A DNA stretch of 5,110 bases from Deltaproteobacteria bacterium (GTDB taxonomy: Bacteria > Desulfobacterota > DSM-4660 > Desulfatiglandales > Desulfatiglandaceae): the NCBI GenBank assembly GCA_021159525.1, contig JAGHEC010000452.1:1-5110 (forward strand), in the 5' to 3' direction. Position 1 is the stretch's first letter; the number at the start of each line of letters is the position of its first letter. Shown in pieces: positions 1 through 5,110 of this stretch. Under the pieces are notes generated by a model that had not been told where the DNA came from, searched no databases, and saw nothing but the letters and a program-made list of their open reading frames with translations. The position numbers were made by a program, and so were the translations under genes.

Positions 1-22
1 CACGGGACGAAAGTCTTGGCAA

Positions 23-169
23 GAACGCTCAATTGGCCTTGGCAGGCGGGTGTCCCCCGCAGATAAGTCACTCAAGAGACCAGCCCGGAGGCCTGGAGCG
101 GAAGAAAAATTCTTCTGCCCCGGCACTAGGTTCGCAGTTATCCCACTAATTATTGAGGTGATACCGTTC
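23..169 (+). ncRNA. ssrS: Candidate 6S-type regulatory RNA
   Basis: 6S RNA mimics an open promoter, sequesters the housekeeping RNA polymerase and serves as template for a short product RNA (pRNA). Seen here: a strong apical hairpin, 91-106 paired with 110-124 (one bulged T, one A-C mismatch, one G-U); GATAA 62-66 paired with TTATC 138-142; and a closing stem in which GAACG 23-27 pairs with CGTTC 165-169 and CTCAAT 28-33 with ATTGAG 152-157. The stretch 46-65 (GCGGG, then GTCCCCCGCAGATA) resembles the E. coli 6S segment GCGGGCCAGTCCCC...GATA that is copied into pRNA, at a similar distance from the 5' end. Against the call: bases 34-61 find little complement on the 3' side and can instead form a local hairpin (46-50 with 56-60), no -10 box is visible upstream, and the total of about 150 nt is shorter than the E. 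coli RNA. Ends are approximate. The gene symbol holds only if the 6S call is right. Confidence 0.4.
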
Positions 170-171
170 CG

Positions 172-313
172 TTTTCAGATTTTTCAGGACGTATGAAACC
201 TGGCGTTTTTTCTCGACCGCTGCTGAACAGCTTTGCGGTCTGTCCGAGGCTGCCATCTATGGAATGTAGGCTTTTATTGGCTCTGATCGGCCAGCGACAA
301 ACGGAGAGAACAG
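172..313 (+). promoter_or_regulatory. rho leader region with strong hairpin
   Basis: This untranslated region leads into rho. It holds a weak hairpin (CAGG 185-188 with CCTG 199-202) followed by a T-run at 206-211, which might end the upstream RNA. Next comes a strong stem-loop: GACCGC 215-220 pairs with GCGGTC 235-240, an inner GCT/AGC closes over GAAC, and an outer CTC/GAG pair lies at 212-214 and 246-248. A small open frame (ATG 193, stop 325-327) crosses the whole leader and overlaps the rho start. In E. coli, rho is autoregulated by Rho-dependent termination in its leader, which includes the leader peptide rhoL. A similar role here is inference. I could not find a convincing -35/-10 pair. 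Confidence 0.4.
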
Positions 314-1561
314 ATGAATCTTGTTGAACTTAAGGAAATGAAGATCAGCCAGCTCACAGAGATGGCTAAGGAGTTTAATATTGAGGGGGCCTCTGGAATG
401 CGGAAGCAGGATTTGACCTTTGCCCTGCTGCAAGCTCATTCAGCCCGGAACGGTTTGATATACGGAGAGGGGGTGTTGGAGATTCTCCCGGATGGTTTTG
501 GGTTCCTGAGGGCCCCCGATGCCAATTACCTTCCCGGTCCCGATGATATTTATATCTCTCCCTCACAGATTCGTCGGTTCAACTTGAGGAAGGGCGACAC
601 GGTCTCCGGACAGATCCGGCCCCCCAAGGAGTCGGAGCGCTATTTCGCCCTGCTGAAGGTCGAAAAGGTGAACCATCAGGATCCGGAGATATCCCGGGAG
701 AAGATCCTTTTCGATAATCTGATCCCCCTGTATCCGGACCAAAGAATCCAGCTGGAGACCTCGCCTGACAATTATTCCACGCGGGTCATGGACCTCATGA
801 CGCCTATCGGAAAGGGACAGCGGGGCCTGATCGTGGCCCCCCCCAGGACCGGGAAGACCATGCTCCTGCAAAATATCGCCAATGCCGTGTCGACCAACGA
901 CAAGGATATCTACAAGATCGTTCTCTTGATCGACGAAAGGCCGGAAGAGGTCACGGACATGGCCCGGTCTGTAGATGCCGAGGTGATCAGTTCGACGTTT
1001 GACGAGCCTCCGCACCGCCATGTCCAGGTTGCTGAGATGGTTATCGAGAAGGCCAAGCGACTGGTAGAGCACAAGCTGGACGTTCTGATCCTATTGGACA
1101 GCATTACGCGGCTGGCCCGGGCCTACAACTCCGTTGTGCCACCCAGCGGAAAGATCCTCTCGGGTGGGCTTGACTCCAATGCACTTCACAAGCCCAAGCG
1201 TTTCTTCGGAGCGGCCCGAAATGTGGAAGAGGGCGGCAGCCTCACCATCATTGCCACGGCCCTTATCGACACGGGAAGCCGGATGGATGAGGTGATATTT
1301 GAAGAGTTCAAGGGGACGGGCAATATGGAAATCCATCTGGATCGCAAATTAAGTGACAGACGCGTCTTTCCCTCTATTGACATAAATCTGTCAGGGACCC
1401 GTAAGGAAGAATTGCTCTTAGACGAGGCGGATCTCAACCGCATCTGGATCTTGCGTAAGCTCCTGGCCCCTCTCACCCCGGTGGACAGCATGGAATTCCT
1501 GCTTGAAAAAATCAAGGGAACAAAGGATAATAAAGAATTTCTGGCATCTATGAGCGATTAA
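314..1561 (+). CDS. rho: Transcription termination factor Rho
   Basis: Rho is a homohexameric RNA-dependent ATPase/helicase that loads on nascent RNA and releases RNA polymerase. The 415-residue protein is close to the E. coli length (419). Domains in order: Rho N-terminal helical domain (about 1-45); cold-shock/OB RNA-binding domain (about 50-118) with the aromatic GFGFLR motif at 61-66 forming the primary RNA site; and the RecA-type ATPase domain from about 140. Walker A is APPRTGKT at 175-182, a common variant of the E. coli APPKAGKT. Walker B is DVLILLDS at 256-263. The secondary-site Q loop lies around 278-290, and the arginine finger is expected in SGTRKEEL (R363). All key residues look intact. 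The start is ATG 314, supported by a GGAG at 303-306 with 7-base spacing and by alignment with the usual N-terminus. rpmE follows after 21 bases, suggesting cotranscription. Confidence 0.98.
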   Translation: MNLVELKEMKISQLTEMAKEFNIEGASGMRKQDLTFALLQAHSARNGLIYGEGVLEILPDGFGFLRAPDANYLPGPDDIYISPSQIRRFNLRKGDTVSGQIRPPKESERYFALLKVEKVNHQDPEISREKILFDNLIPLYPDQRIQLETSPDNYSTRVMDLMTPIGKGQRGLIVAPPRTGKTMLLQNIANAVSTNDKDIYKIVLLIDERPEEVTDMARSVDAEVISSTFDEPPHRHVQVAEMVIEKAKRLVEHKLDVLILLDSITRLARAYNSVVPPSGKILSGGLDSNALHKPKRFFGAARNVEEGGSLTIIATALIDTGSRMDEVIFEEFKGTGNMEIHLDRKLSDRRVFPSIDINLSGTRKEELLLDEADLNRIWILRKLLAPLTPVDSMEFLLEKIKGTKDNKEFLASMSD

Positions 1562-1582
1562 TTTTGATGTGGAGATAACAAA

Positions 1583-1816
1583 ATGAAAAAGGGAATTCAT
1601 CCGAAATATTACAAAACCACGGTGCGGTGCGCCTGCGGCAACGAATTTGAGACCGGTTCCACTGTCAAGGAAATCAATATTGAAATCTGTTCAAAATGCC
1701 ACCCGTTTTTTACGGGGAAGCAGAAATTAGTGGATTCGGCGGGAAGGGTTGAACGTTTCAGGAAGAAATATGCTGATTTCAACAAGGCCCGGTCGGAAAA
1801 CAACGCTTCCGCCTGA
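1583..1816 (+). CDS. rpmE: 50S ribosomal protein L31 (zinc-binding type)
   Basis: L31 bridges the large and small ribosomal subunits near the central protuberance. The 77-residue product begins MKKGIHPKYY, the standard L31 opening. It carries four cysteines (C16, C18, C36, C39) in CxC...CSKC arrangement, so it is the zinc-containing C+ form rather than the zinc-independent paralog. The conserved CHPFFTGKQ block (39-47) and a GRVERFRKKY block (54-63) are present. The C-terminal tail (about 66-77) is slightly longer than in E. coli L31 (70 residues) and low in recognisable motifs. The start is ATG 1583, preceded by GGAG at 1571-1574 with 8-base spacing. Proximity to rho suggests a shared transcript, ended by the hairpin near 1904-1941. 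Confidence 0.97.
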   Translation: MKKGIHPKYYKTTVRCACGNEFETGSTVKEINIEICSKCHPFFTGKQKLVDSAGRVERFRKKYADFNKARSENNASA

Positions 1817-2031
1817 GGGGGTGAAGCGTCCAACCGCGTGGGACACTCTCGATACCCAAGATCCCTCTATCCCCCATTCCTGTTTCACTGTCTTGCCTGA
1901 CAGCATCCGGCCCCGGGCCTCCATGCCGGAGTGGTGTTTTTGACCGTTCGGCAAATGGCTCCGGCCAGCACACGTCTGTTTTACGGGGCGGACTAAAGAG
2001 ACTTCCGTGCACTGCGAAAAAGCTATCAGTT
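1817..2031. other. rpmE-prfA intergenic spacer without a convincing gene
   Basis: I see no protein gene in this spacer: the short + strand frame 1749-1943 overlaps rpmE and has no recognisable features. Apart from the probable terminator, it shows an alternative pairing in which GCCGGAG (1925-1931) matches CTCCGGC (1959-1965) perfectly. A TTGACC at 1940-1945 resembles a -35 box, but no -10 box lies at the right spacing, so the promoter expected for prfA is not identified. Some deltaproteobacteria carry a DUF1385-family gene at this place; it is absent here. Confidence 0.5.
1904..1941 (+). terminator. Probable intrinsic terminator after rpmE
   Basis: CATCCGGC (1904-1911) pairs with GCCGGAGTG (1925-1933) through eight base pairs with one bulged G and a 13-base loop. 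GTG and five Ts (1937-1941) follow. This arrangement fits a Rho-independent terminator closing the rho-rpmE unit, though the T-run is short and offset by three bases. A second small hairpin (CTGTC 1888-1892 with GACAG 1899-1903) sits just upstream. Confidence 0.5.
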
Positions 2032-2035
2032 GAGG
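2032..2035 (+). promoter_or_regulatory. Ribosome binding site of prfA (decides the start)
   Basis: GAGG lies 9 bases before ATG 2045. The longer reading from TTG 2030 would place this motif inside the coding sequence and would add the five residues MRITA, which are not typical of RF1. The ATG start gives the family-typical N-terminus MFAKIEELE. Confidence 0.7.
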
Positions 2036-2044
2036 ATTACGGCA

Positions 2045-3115
2045 ATGTTTGCCAAAATAGAGGAACTTGAAACACGCTACAATGAGCTGGAAGCGGATCT
2101 GGGGAGTCCCGAGATTATCCGGGATCAAAAGACATATCAGACCTATGCCCGGGAACACAGCGCCCTGGCGCCCATCGTGAACTGCTTCAGGGAGTTTAAG
2201 TCGCTTCAGAATGAGATCAAGGGCAACCGCGTGCTGTTGGAGGATCCCGACCCTGAAATCAGGAATTTGGCCAAGGAAGAGATCGATGCCCTGGAAGAAA
2301 GACTTTCGCAGGTCGAACGGGAGCTCAAGATCCTCCTGATCCCCAAGAATCCGAACGATGATAAGAACATCCTTTTGGAGATACGAGCGGGTACAGGGGG
2401 GGAAGAGGCCGCTCTGTTTGCCGCGGACCTTTTCCGGATGTACAGCCGCTATGCGGAGATAAAAGGCTGGAAAACGGAGATCCTCAGCCAGCACCTGACA
2501 GGAATAGGGGGGATCAAAGAGATCATCGTCCTGGTGGAGGGTCAGAAGGTCTACAGCCGGCTTAAGTATGAAAGCGGGGTCCACCGGGTCCAGCGGGTGC
2601 CCGAGACCGAAACCCAGGGCCGAATTCATACGTCGGCGGTTACTGTGGCCATCCTTCCGGAAGCAGAGGAAATCGATGTGGAAATAGATCCTGAAGACCT
2701 GCGGATCGACGTTTTCCGCTCTTCGGGGCCCGGGGGCCAGCATGTGAACAAGACCGCCTCGGCGGTCCGAATTACCCACTTGCCCACCGGGCTTGTAGTG
2801 ACCTGCCAGGATGAGAAGTCCCAGCATAAGAACAAGGCAAAGGCCATGAAGGTCCTGCGGTCGCGGCTCCTGGACATGGAGACATCAGAGCAGCAGTCCA
2901 AGATCTCCGAGGAACGCCGGACCATGGTCGGTTCCGGCGACAGGAGCGAGAGAATACGTACGTACAATTTTCCACAGGCAAGGGTGACCGATCACAGGGT
3001 GGGGCTCACCCTCTACAAGTTGGAGGCCCTCTTGCAGGGAGAACTGGATCTGGTCATTGATCCCCTCATTACCCACTTCCAGACGGAGGCGCTCAAAAAG
3101 GCCAGCGAAAACTGA
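2045..3115 (+). CDS. prfA: Peptide chain release factor 1 (RF1)
   Basis: RF1 recognises UAA and UAG stop codons in the ribosomal A site and triggers peptidyl-tRNA hydrolysis. The 356-residue protein matches the usual length of about 360. It has an N-terminal helical/coiled-coil domain 1 (about 1-100), then the RAGTGGEEAALFAADL block (114-129). The stop-codon reading motif is P186-E187-T188, a PxT form that identifies RF1 rather than RF2, in the conserved context VHRVQRVPET. The catalytic GGQ (230-232) sits in RSSGPGGQHVNKT, and the C-terminal RTYNFPQ block is at 305-311. All functional motifs are intact. The Gln232 codon is 2738-2740, and this residue is the expected methylation target of PrmC, encoded 7 bases downstream. 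The two genes are almost certainly cotranscribed. The N-terminus follows the ATG 2045 start rather than the upstream in-frame TTG 2030. Confidence 0.97.
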   Translation: MFAKIEELETRYNELEADLGSPEIIRDQKTYQTYAREHSALAPIVNCFREFKSLQNEIKGNRVLLEDPDPEIRNLAKEEIDALEERLSQVERELKILLIPKNPNDDKNILLEIRAGTGGEEAALFAADLFRMYSRYAEIKGWKTEILSQHLTGIGGIKEIIVLVEGQKVYSRLKYESGVHRVQRVPETETQGRIHTSAVTVAILPEAEEIDVEIDPEDLRIDVFRSSGPGGQHVNKTASAVRITHLPTGLVVTCQDEKSQHKNKAKAMKVLRSRLLDMETSEQQSKISEERRTMVGSGDRSERIRTYNFPQARVTDHRVGLTLYKLEALLQGELDLVIDPLITHFQTEALKKASEN

Positions 3116-3122
3116 GACGCAA

Positions 3123-4010
3123 ATGTCTCCAAAGATATGGCAGATTAGAGAGCTCCTCAATGTGTCGAGCCGGTATCTCAAAGACAAGGGAATCGAAAAC
3201 CCCCGTCTGAACGCTGAAGTCCTCCTGGCCCATCAGCTTCATATGAAGCGGGTTGATCTGTATCTCAACTTCGATCAGCCGCTCACCGAGGCCGAGCTTT
3301 TCGCCTACCGATGCCTTATCAGGCGCCGGGTCGGTCACGAGCCCCTGCAGTACATCACGGGTGTGCAGGAGTTCTGGTCCCTGAATTTTGCCGTAGATCC
3401 GCGGGTATTGATCCCGAGATCTGAGACCGAGCTCATTGTGGAGCAGGCCCTTTTGTTCGAAGAGGGAATTGCGCTGGAAAATCGACCCGTTCGGATCTTG
3501 GATCTCGGAACCGGGTGCGGCGCCATCGCCATTGCCGTGGCGAGAGAACTCCCCCATGCCGTGGTCTGGGCAACGGACATCTCCCATCAAGCCCTGAACG
3601 TGGCCCGGACCAATGCATCCACACATGGAGTATCAGACAGGGTCTTCTTTTGTCAGGGAGATCTCTGGGGGGCGATTCCGCGGGGAACAGACGGTTTTGA
3701 CTTGATTCTTTCCAATCCTCCCTATGTCTCTGTGGAGGAATACGCGGCTCTTTCCCCGGAGGTTCGGGATCATGAACCGCGTCTGGCCCTGGAGGCCGGG
3801 GATGGCGGGACCTATTTTCTGAAAAGGATGATCAAGGATGGGCACTGTTTCCTCAAGCCCGGCGGGTGGATTGTCCTGGAAATGGCGCCCTGGCAGACGG
3901 AACAAGCCCTCGATCTTATCGCCGAAACAGGAAAATACGGGCAGAAAAGGCGGATCAAAGACTACAGCCGGCAATATCGTGTCGTGGCCGCGCAACAATT
4001 GAGGAATTAA
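3123..4010 (+). CDS. prmC: Release factor glutamine N5-methyltransferase PrmC
   Basis: PrmC (HemK) transfers a methyl group from S-adenosylmethionine to the GGQ glutamine of RF1 and RF2, which raises termination efficiency. The protein is 295 residues, a normal length. An N-terminal helical domain (about 1-85) precedes the Rossmann methyltransferase domain. Visible motifs: PRVLIPRSETE (93-103), SAM-binding motif I LDLGTGCGAIAIAVA (126-140), an acidic D152 in ATDIS for the SAM ribose, and the active-site NPPY (198-201) that holds the target glutamine. The next conserved strand reads LEMAPWQTE (252-260), differing slightly from the usual ExG form. The open frame extends back to ATG 3057 inside prfA, but those 22 residues are basic and unlike PrmC, so ATG 3123 is chosen, 7 bases after the prfA stop. 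Its ribosome binding site is weak (GAGA 3114-3117), suggesting translational coupling to prfA. Confidence 0.96.
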   Translation: MSPKIWQIRELLNVSSRYLKDKGIENPRLNAEVLLAHQLHMKRVDLYLNFDQPLTEAELFAYRCLIRRRVGHEPLQYITGVQEFWSLNFAVDPRVLIPRSETELIVEQALLFEEGIALENRPVRILDLGTGCGAIAIAVARELPHAVVWATDISHQALNVARTNASTHGVSDRVFFCQGDLWGAIPRGTDGFDLILSNPPYVSVEEYAALSPEVRDHEPRLALEAGDGGTYFLKRMIKDGHCFLKPGGWIVLEMAPWQTEQALDLIAETGKYGQKRRIKDYSRQYRVVAAQQLRN

Positions 4011-4053
4011 GAGATTTGGGGATTTACCATGATAATCATAATGGGGTGTGATC

Positions 4054-5110
4054 ATGGCTGCATCAGAGAAAAAGGGATGGCGATCCAAACTGGTACCGGC
4101 CGACAAGGTCCTTTCCAAGATCCGGCCCGGCATGAGCATCTTTTTGGGAACCGGCGTGGCAGAGCCGCGGACCCTGGTTAGCAGCCTCTTGGGCTCTGAC
4201 GCCGGCAACCTGCGGGATTTGGAATTCATCCAATTGGTGAGTTTCGGGGAGGCTGTCTCCATTGCAGAAGAAGACACGCAGAAATTCCGGCTCAAGACCT
4301 TTTTTTCCGGGTGGGTGGCCAGCGAGGCCATTACCGCGGGCCGGGTAGACCTGATTCCCACCCCGTTTTCCCGGATCCCCCACCTGATCGAATCGGGAAT
4401 CATCAATGTAGATGCGGCCTTTATCCAGATTACGCCGCCGGATGATGCGGGATATTGCAGTCTGGGGCCTTCTATCGATGCGGCCCGGCAGGCCATGGCC
4501 CATGCCTCCCTGGTGGTGGGCGAGATCAATGAGCGGGCTCCCCGGACCCTGGGAGATACGTTCGTTTGCATTGATGATTTTGATTATTTGGTGCATGGCG
4601 TTTATCCGCCTATCTACTTTCCCCGCTGGCCGGTGGACGATGTGATTGAAAAGGTGGGTGCTAATGTGGCTTCCCTGATCCAGAACGGGAGCTGCATCGC
4701 CTTTTCCGTGGGTTCTCTGTTCGAGTCCCTGGCCAGTCACCTGACAAGGAAACGCCACCTGGGTATCCACTCGCCGTTCTTTACCGACGCCCTGATGGAC
4801 CTGGTCAGGAGCGGGGCGGTCAGCAACCGGCGTAAGGGTATATTCTTAGGCAAGTCGGTGACGGCCTATGCTATCGGTACGGAGGAGCTGATGCGTTGGC
4901 TCCACCGGAATCCGCTTATTGAATTTCAGGGGATCGACGTGGTGGCAGACCCCAAGAGAATCGGGGCCAATGACAATTTTGTTGTGGTGTTGCCTGCCCG
5001 AAAGGTGGATCTCACCGGCGGCATTGCCCTCCACAGCGGGAGAGGAAATGTAGGGGCCGGGCCGGGGGAGGCCCAGGAATTTTTCAATGGGGCCGCCTTT
5101 TCGAGGGGAG
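4054..5110 (+). CDS. Divergent acetyl-CoA hydrolase/CoA-transferase family protein (partial, 3' end missing)
   Basis: 352 codons are visible and the frame runs off the window. Family members move CoA between acyl groups and carboxylates (for example 4-hydroxybutyrate CoA-transferase, acetate CoA-transferase) or hydrolyse acetyl-CoA. Seen: an N-terminal half with the IFLGTGVAEPRTLV loop (29-42), the PPDDAGYCSLG block (128-138) and the PRTLGD block (163-168); and a C-terminal half with HLGIHS (236-241 region), ALMDLVRSGAVSN (246-258), NPLIEFQ (286-292) and VDLTGG (318-323). Divergences from the family as I recall it: P241 where the catalytic glutamate is expected (HTEM replaced by HSPF), SVGSLF (218-223) in place of the usual GIGxIP loop, and GAGPGE (334-339) in place of GxGGQ. 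The true reaction is therefore uncertain. Some deltaproteobacterial proteins of this family continue into a GNAT acetyltransferase domain, which cannot be seen here. The start is ATG 4054, with GGGG at 4043-4046; GTG 4048 is an alternative. It lies 43 bases after prmC with no obvious terminator between. Confidence 0.85.
   Translation, partial: MAASEKKGWRSKLVPADKVLSKIRPGMSIFLGTGVAEPRTLVSSLLGSDAGNLRDLEFIQLVSFGEAVSIAEEDTQKFRLKTFFSGWVASEAITAGRVDLIPTPFSRIPHLIESGIINVDAAFIQITPPDDAGYCSLGPSIDAARQAMAHASLVVGEINERAPRTLGDTFVCIDDFDYLVHGVYPPIYFPRWPVDDVIEKVGANVASLIQNGSCIAFSVGSLFESLASHLTRKRHLGIHSPFFTDALMDLVRSGAVSNRRKGIFLGKSVTAYAIGTEELMRWLHRNPLIEFQGIDVVADPKRIGANDNFVVVLPARKVDLTGGIALHSGRGNVGAGPGEAQEFFNGAAFSRG

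Noticed and set aside
78..137. Possible 4.5S/SRP RNA or tmRNA
   Set aside because: The CCCGGAGG stretch loosely recalls the SRP RNA loop, but the conserved tetraloop and asymmetric loop are missing. No tRNA-like end or tag frame for tmRNA is present.
1749..1943. Small + strand frame overlapping rpmE and the intergenic spacer
   Set aside because: It starts inside rpmE in another frame, has low-complexity proline-rich composition, and runs through the probable terminator hairpin.
1940..1945. TTGACC as a -35 promoter element for prfA
   Set aside because: No acceptable -10 element lies 15-19 bases downstream, and the match overlaps the terminator T-run.
2600..2610. RF1 stop-recognition motif is PET rather than the E. 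coli PAT
   Set aside because: The middle residue varies among bacterial RF1 proteins and PxT is kept, so this is ordinary variation.
1727..2827. Long minus-strand open frame (366 codons) opposite rpmE and prfA
   Set aside because: It lies antisense to clearly conserved rpmE and prfA, has no recognisable domain, and is best explained by codon bias of the + strand genes leaving the reverse frame open.
3633..4571. Minus-strand open frame (312 codons) opposite prmC and the CoA-transferase-like gene
   Set aside because: It spans two real + strand genes and their spacer, has no motif or family resemblance, and is a shadow frame.

Overview
The window reads as bacterial chromosome with a core translation/transcription gene cluster, all genes on the + strand. 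In order it holds rho (transcription termination factor), rpmE (ribosomal protein L31), prfA (peptide chain release factor 1), prmC (the methyltransferase that modifies release factors) and the first 352 codons of a large acetyl-CoA hydrolase/CoA-transferase family protein that runs off the right edge. The rho-rpmE-prfA-prmC order is familiar from Deltaproteobacteria (Desulfobacterota, Geobacter-like and sulfate-reducing lineages). That order, the moderately GC-rich coding sequence and an acyl-CoA enzyme next to prmC make an anaerobic deltaproteobacterium the best guess. This is inference from synteny and protein style, since no species marker is present.

Positions 1-313 carry no convincing protein gene. 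The left half (about 23-169) can fold into an RNA with a long apical hairpin. It also contains a stretch closely resembling the part of Escherichia coli 6S RNA that RNA polymerase copies into pRNA, so I call it a candidate 6S-type RNA at moderate to low confidence. The right half (about 172-313) is the rho leader, with a strong hairpin and a possible small leader ORF that overlaps the rho start codon.

rho and rpmE are 21 bases apart and probably cotranscribed. A hairpin followed by a T-run about 90 bases after rpmE probably ends that unit. prfA and prmC are separated by only 7 bases and are functionally linked: PrmC methylates the glutamine of the GGQ motif of the release factor encoded just upstream. 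The DUF1385-type gene found between rpmE and prfA in some relatives is absent here, and the 228-base spacer holds no convincing gene.

The most interesting item is the last gene. It has the overall fold signature of the acetyl-CoA hydrolase / 4-hydroxybutyrate CoA-transferase family. Three of its usual catalytic or CoA-handling motifs are changed, including a proline where the family's catalytic glutamate is expected. It may be a divergent, possibly non-transferase subfamily, perhaps continuing into an additional C-terminal domain beyond the window.
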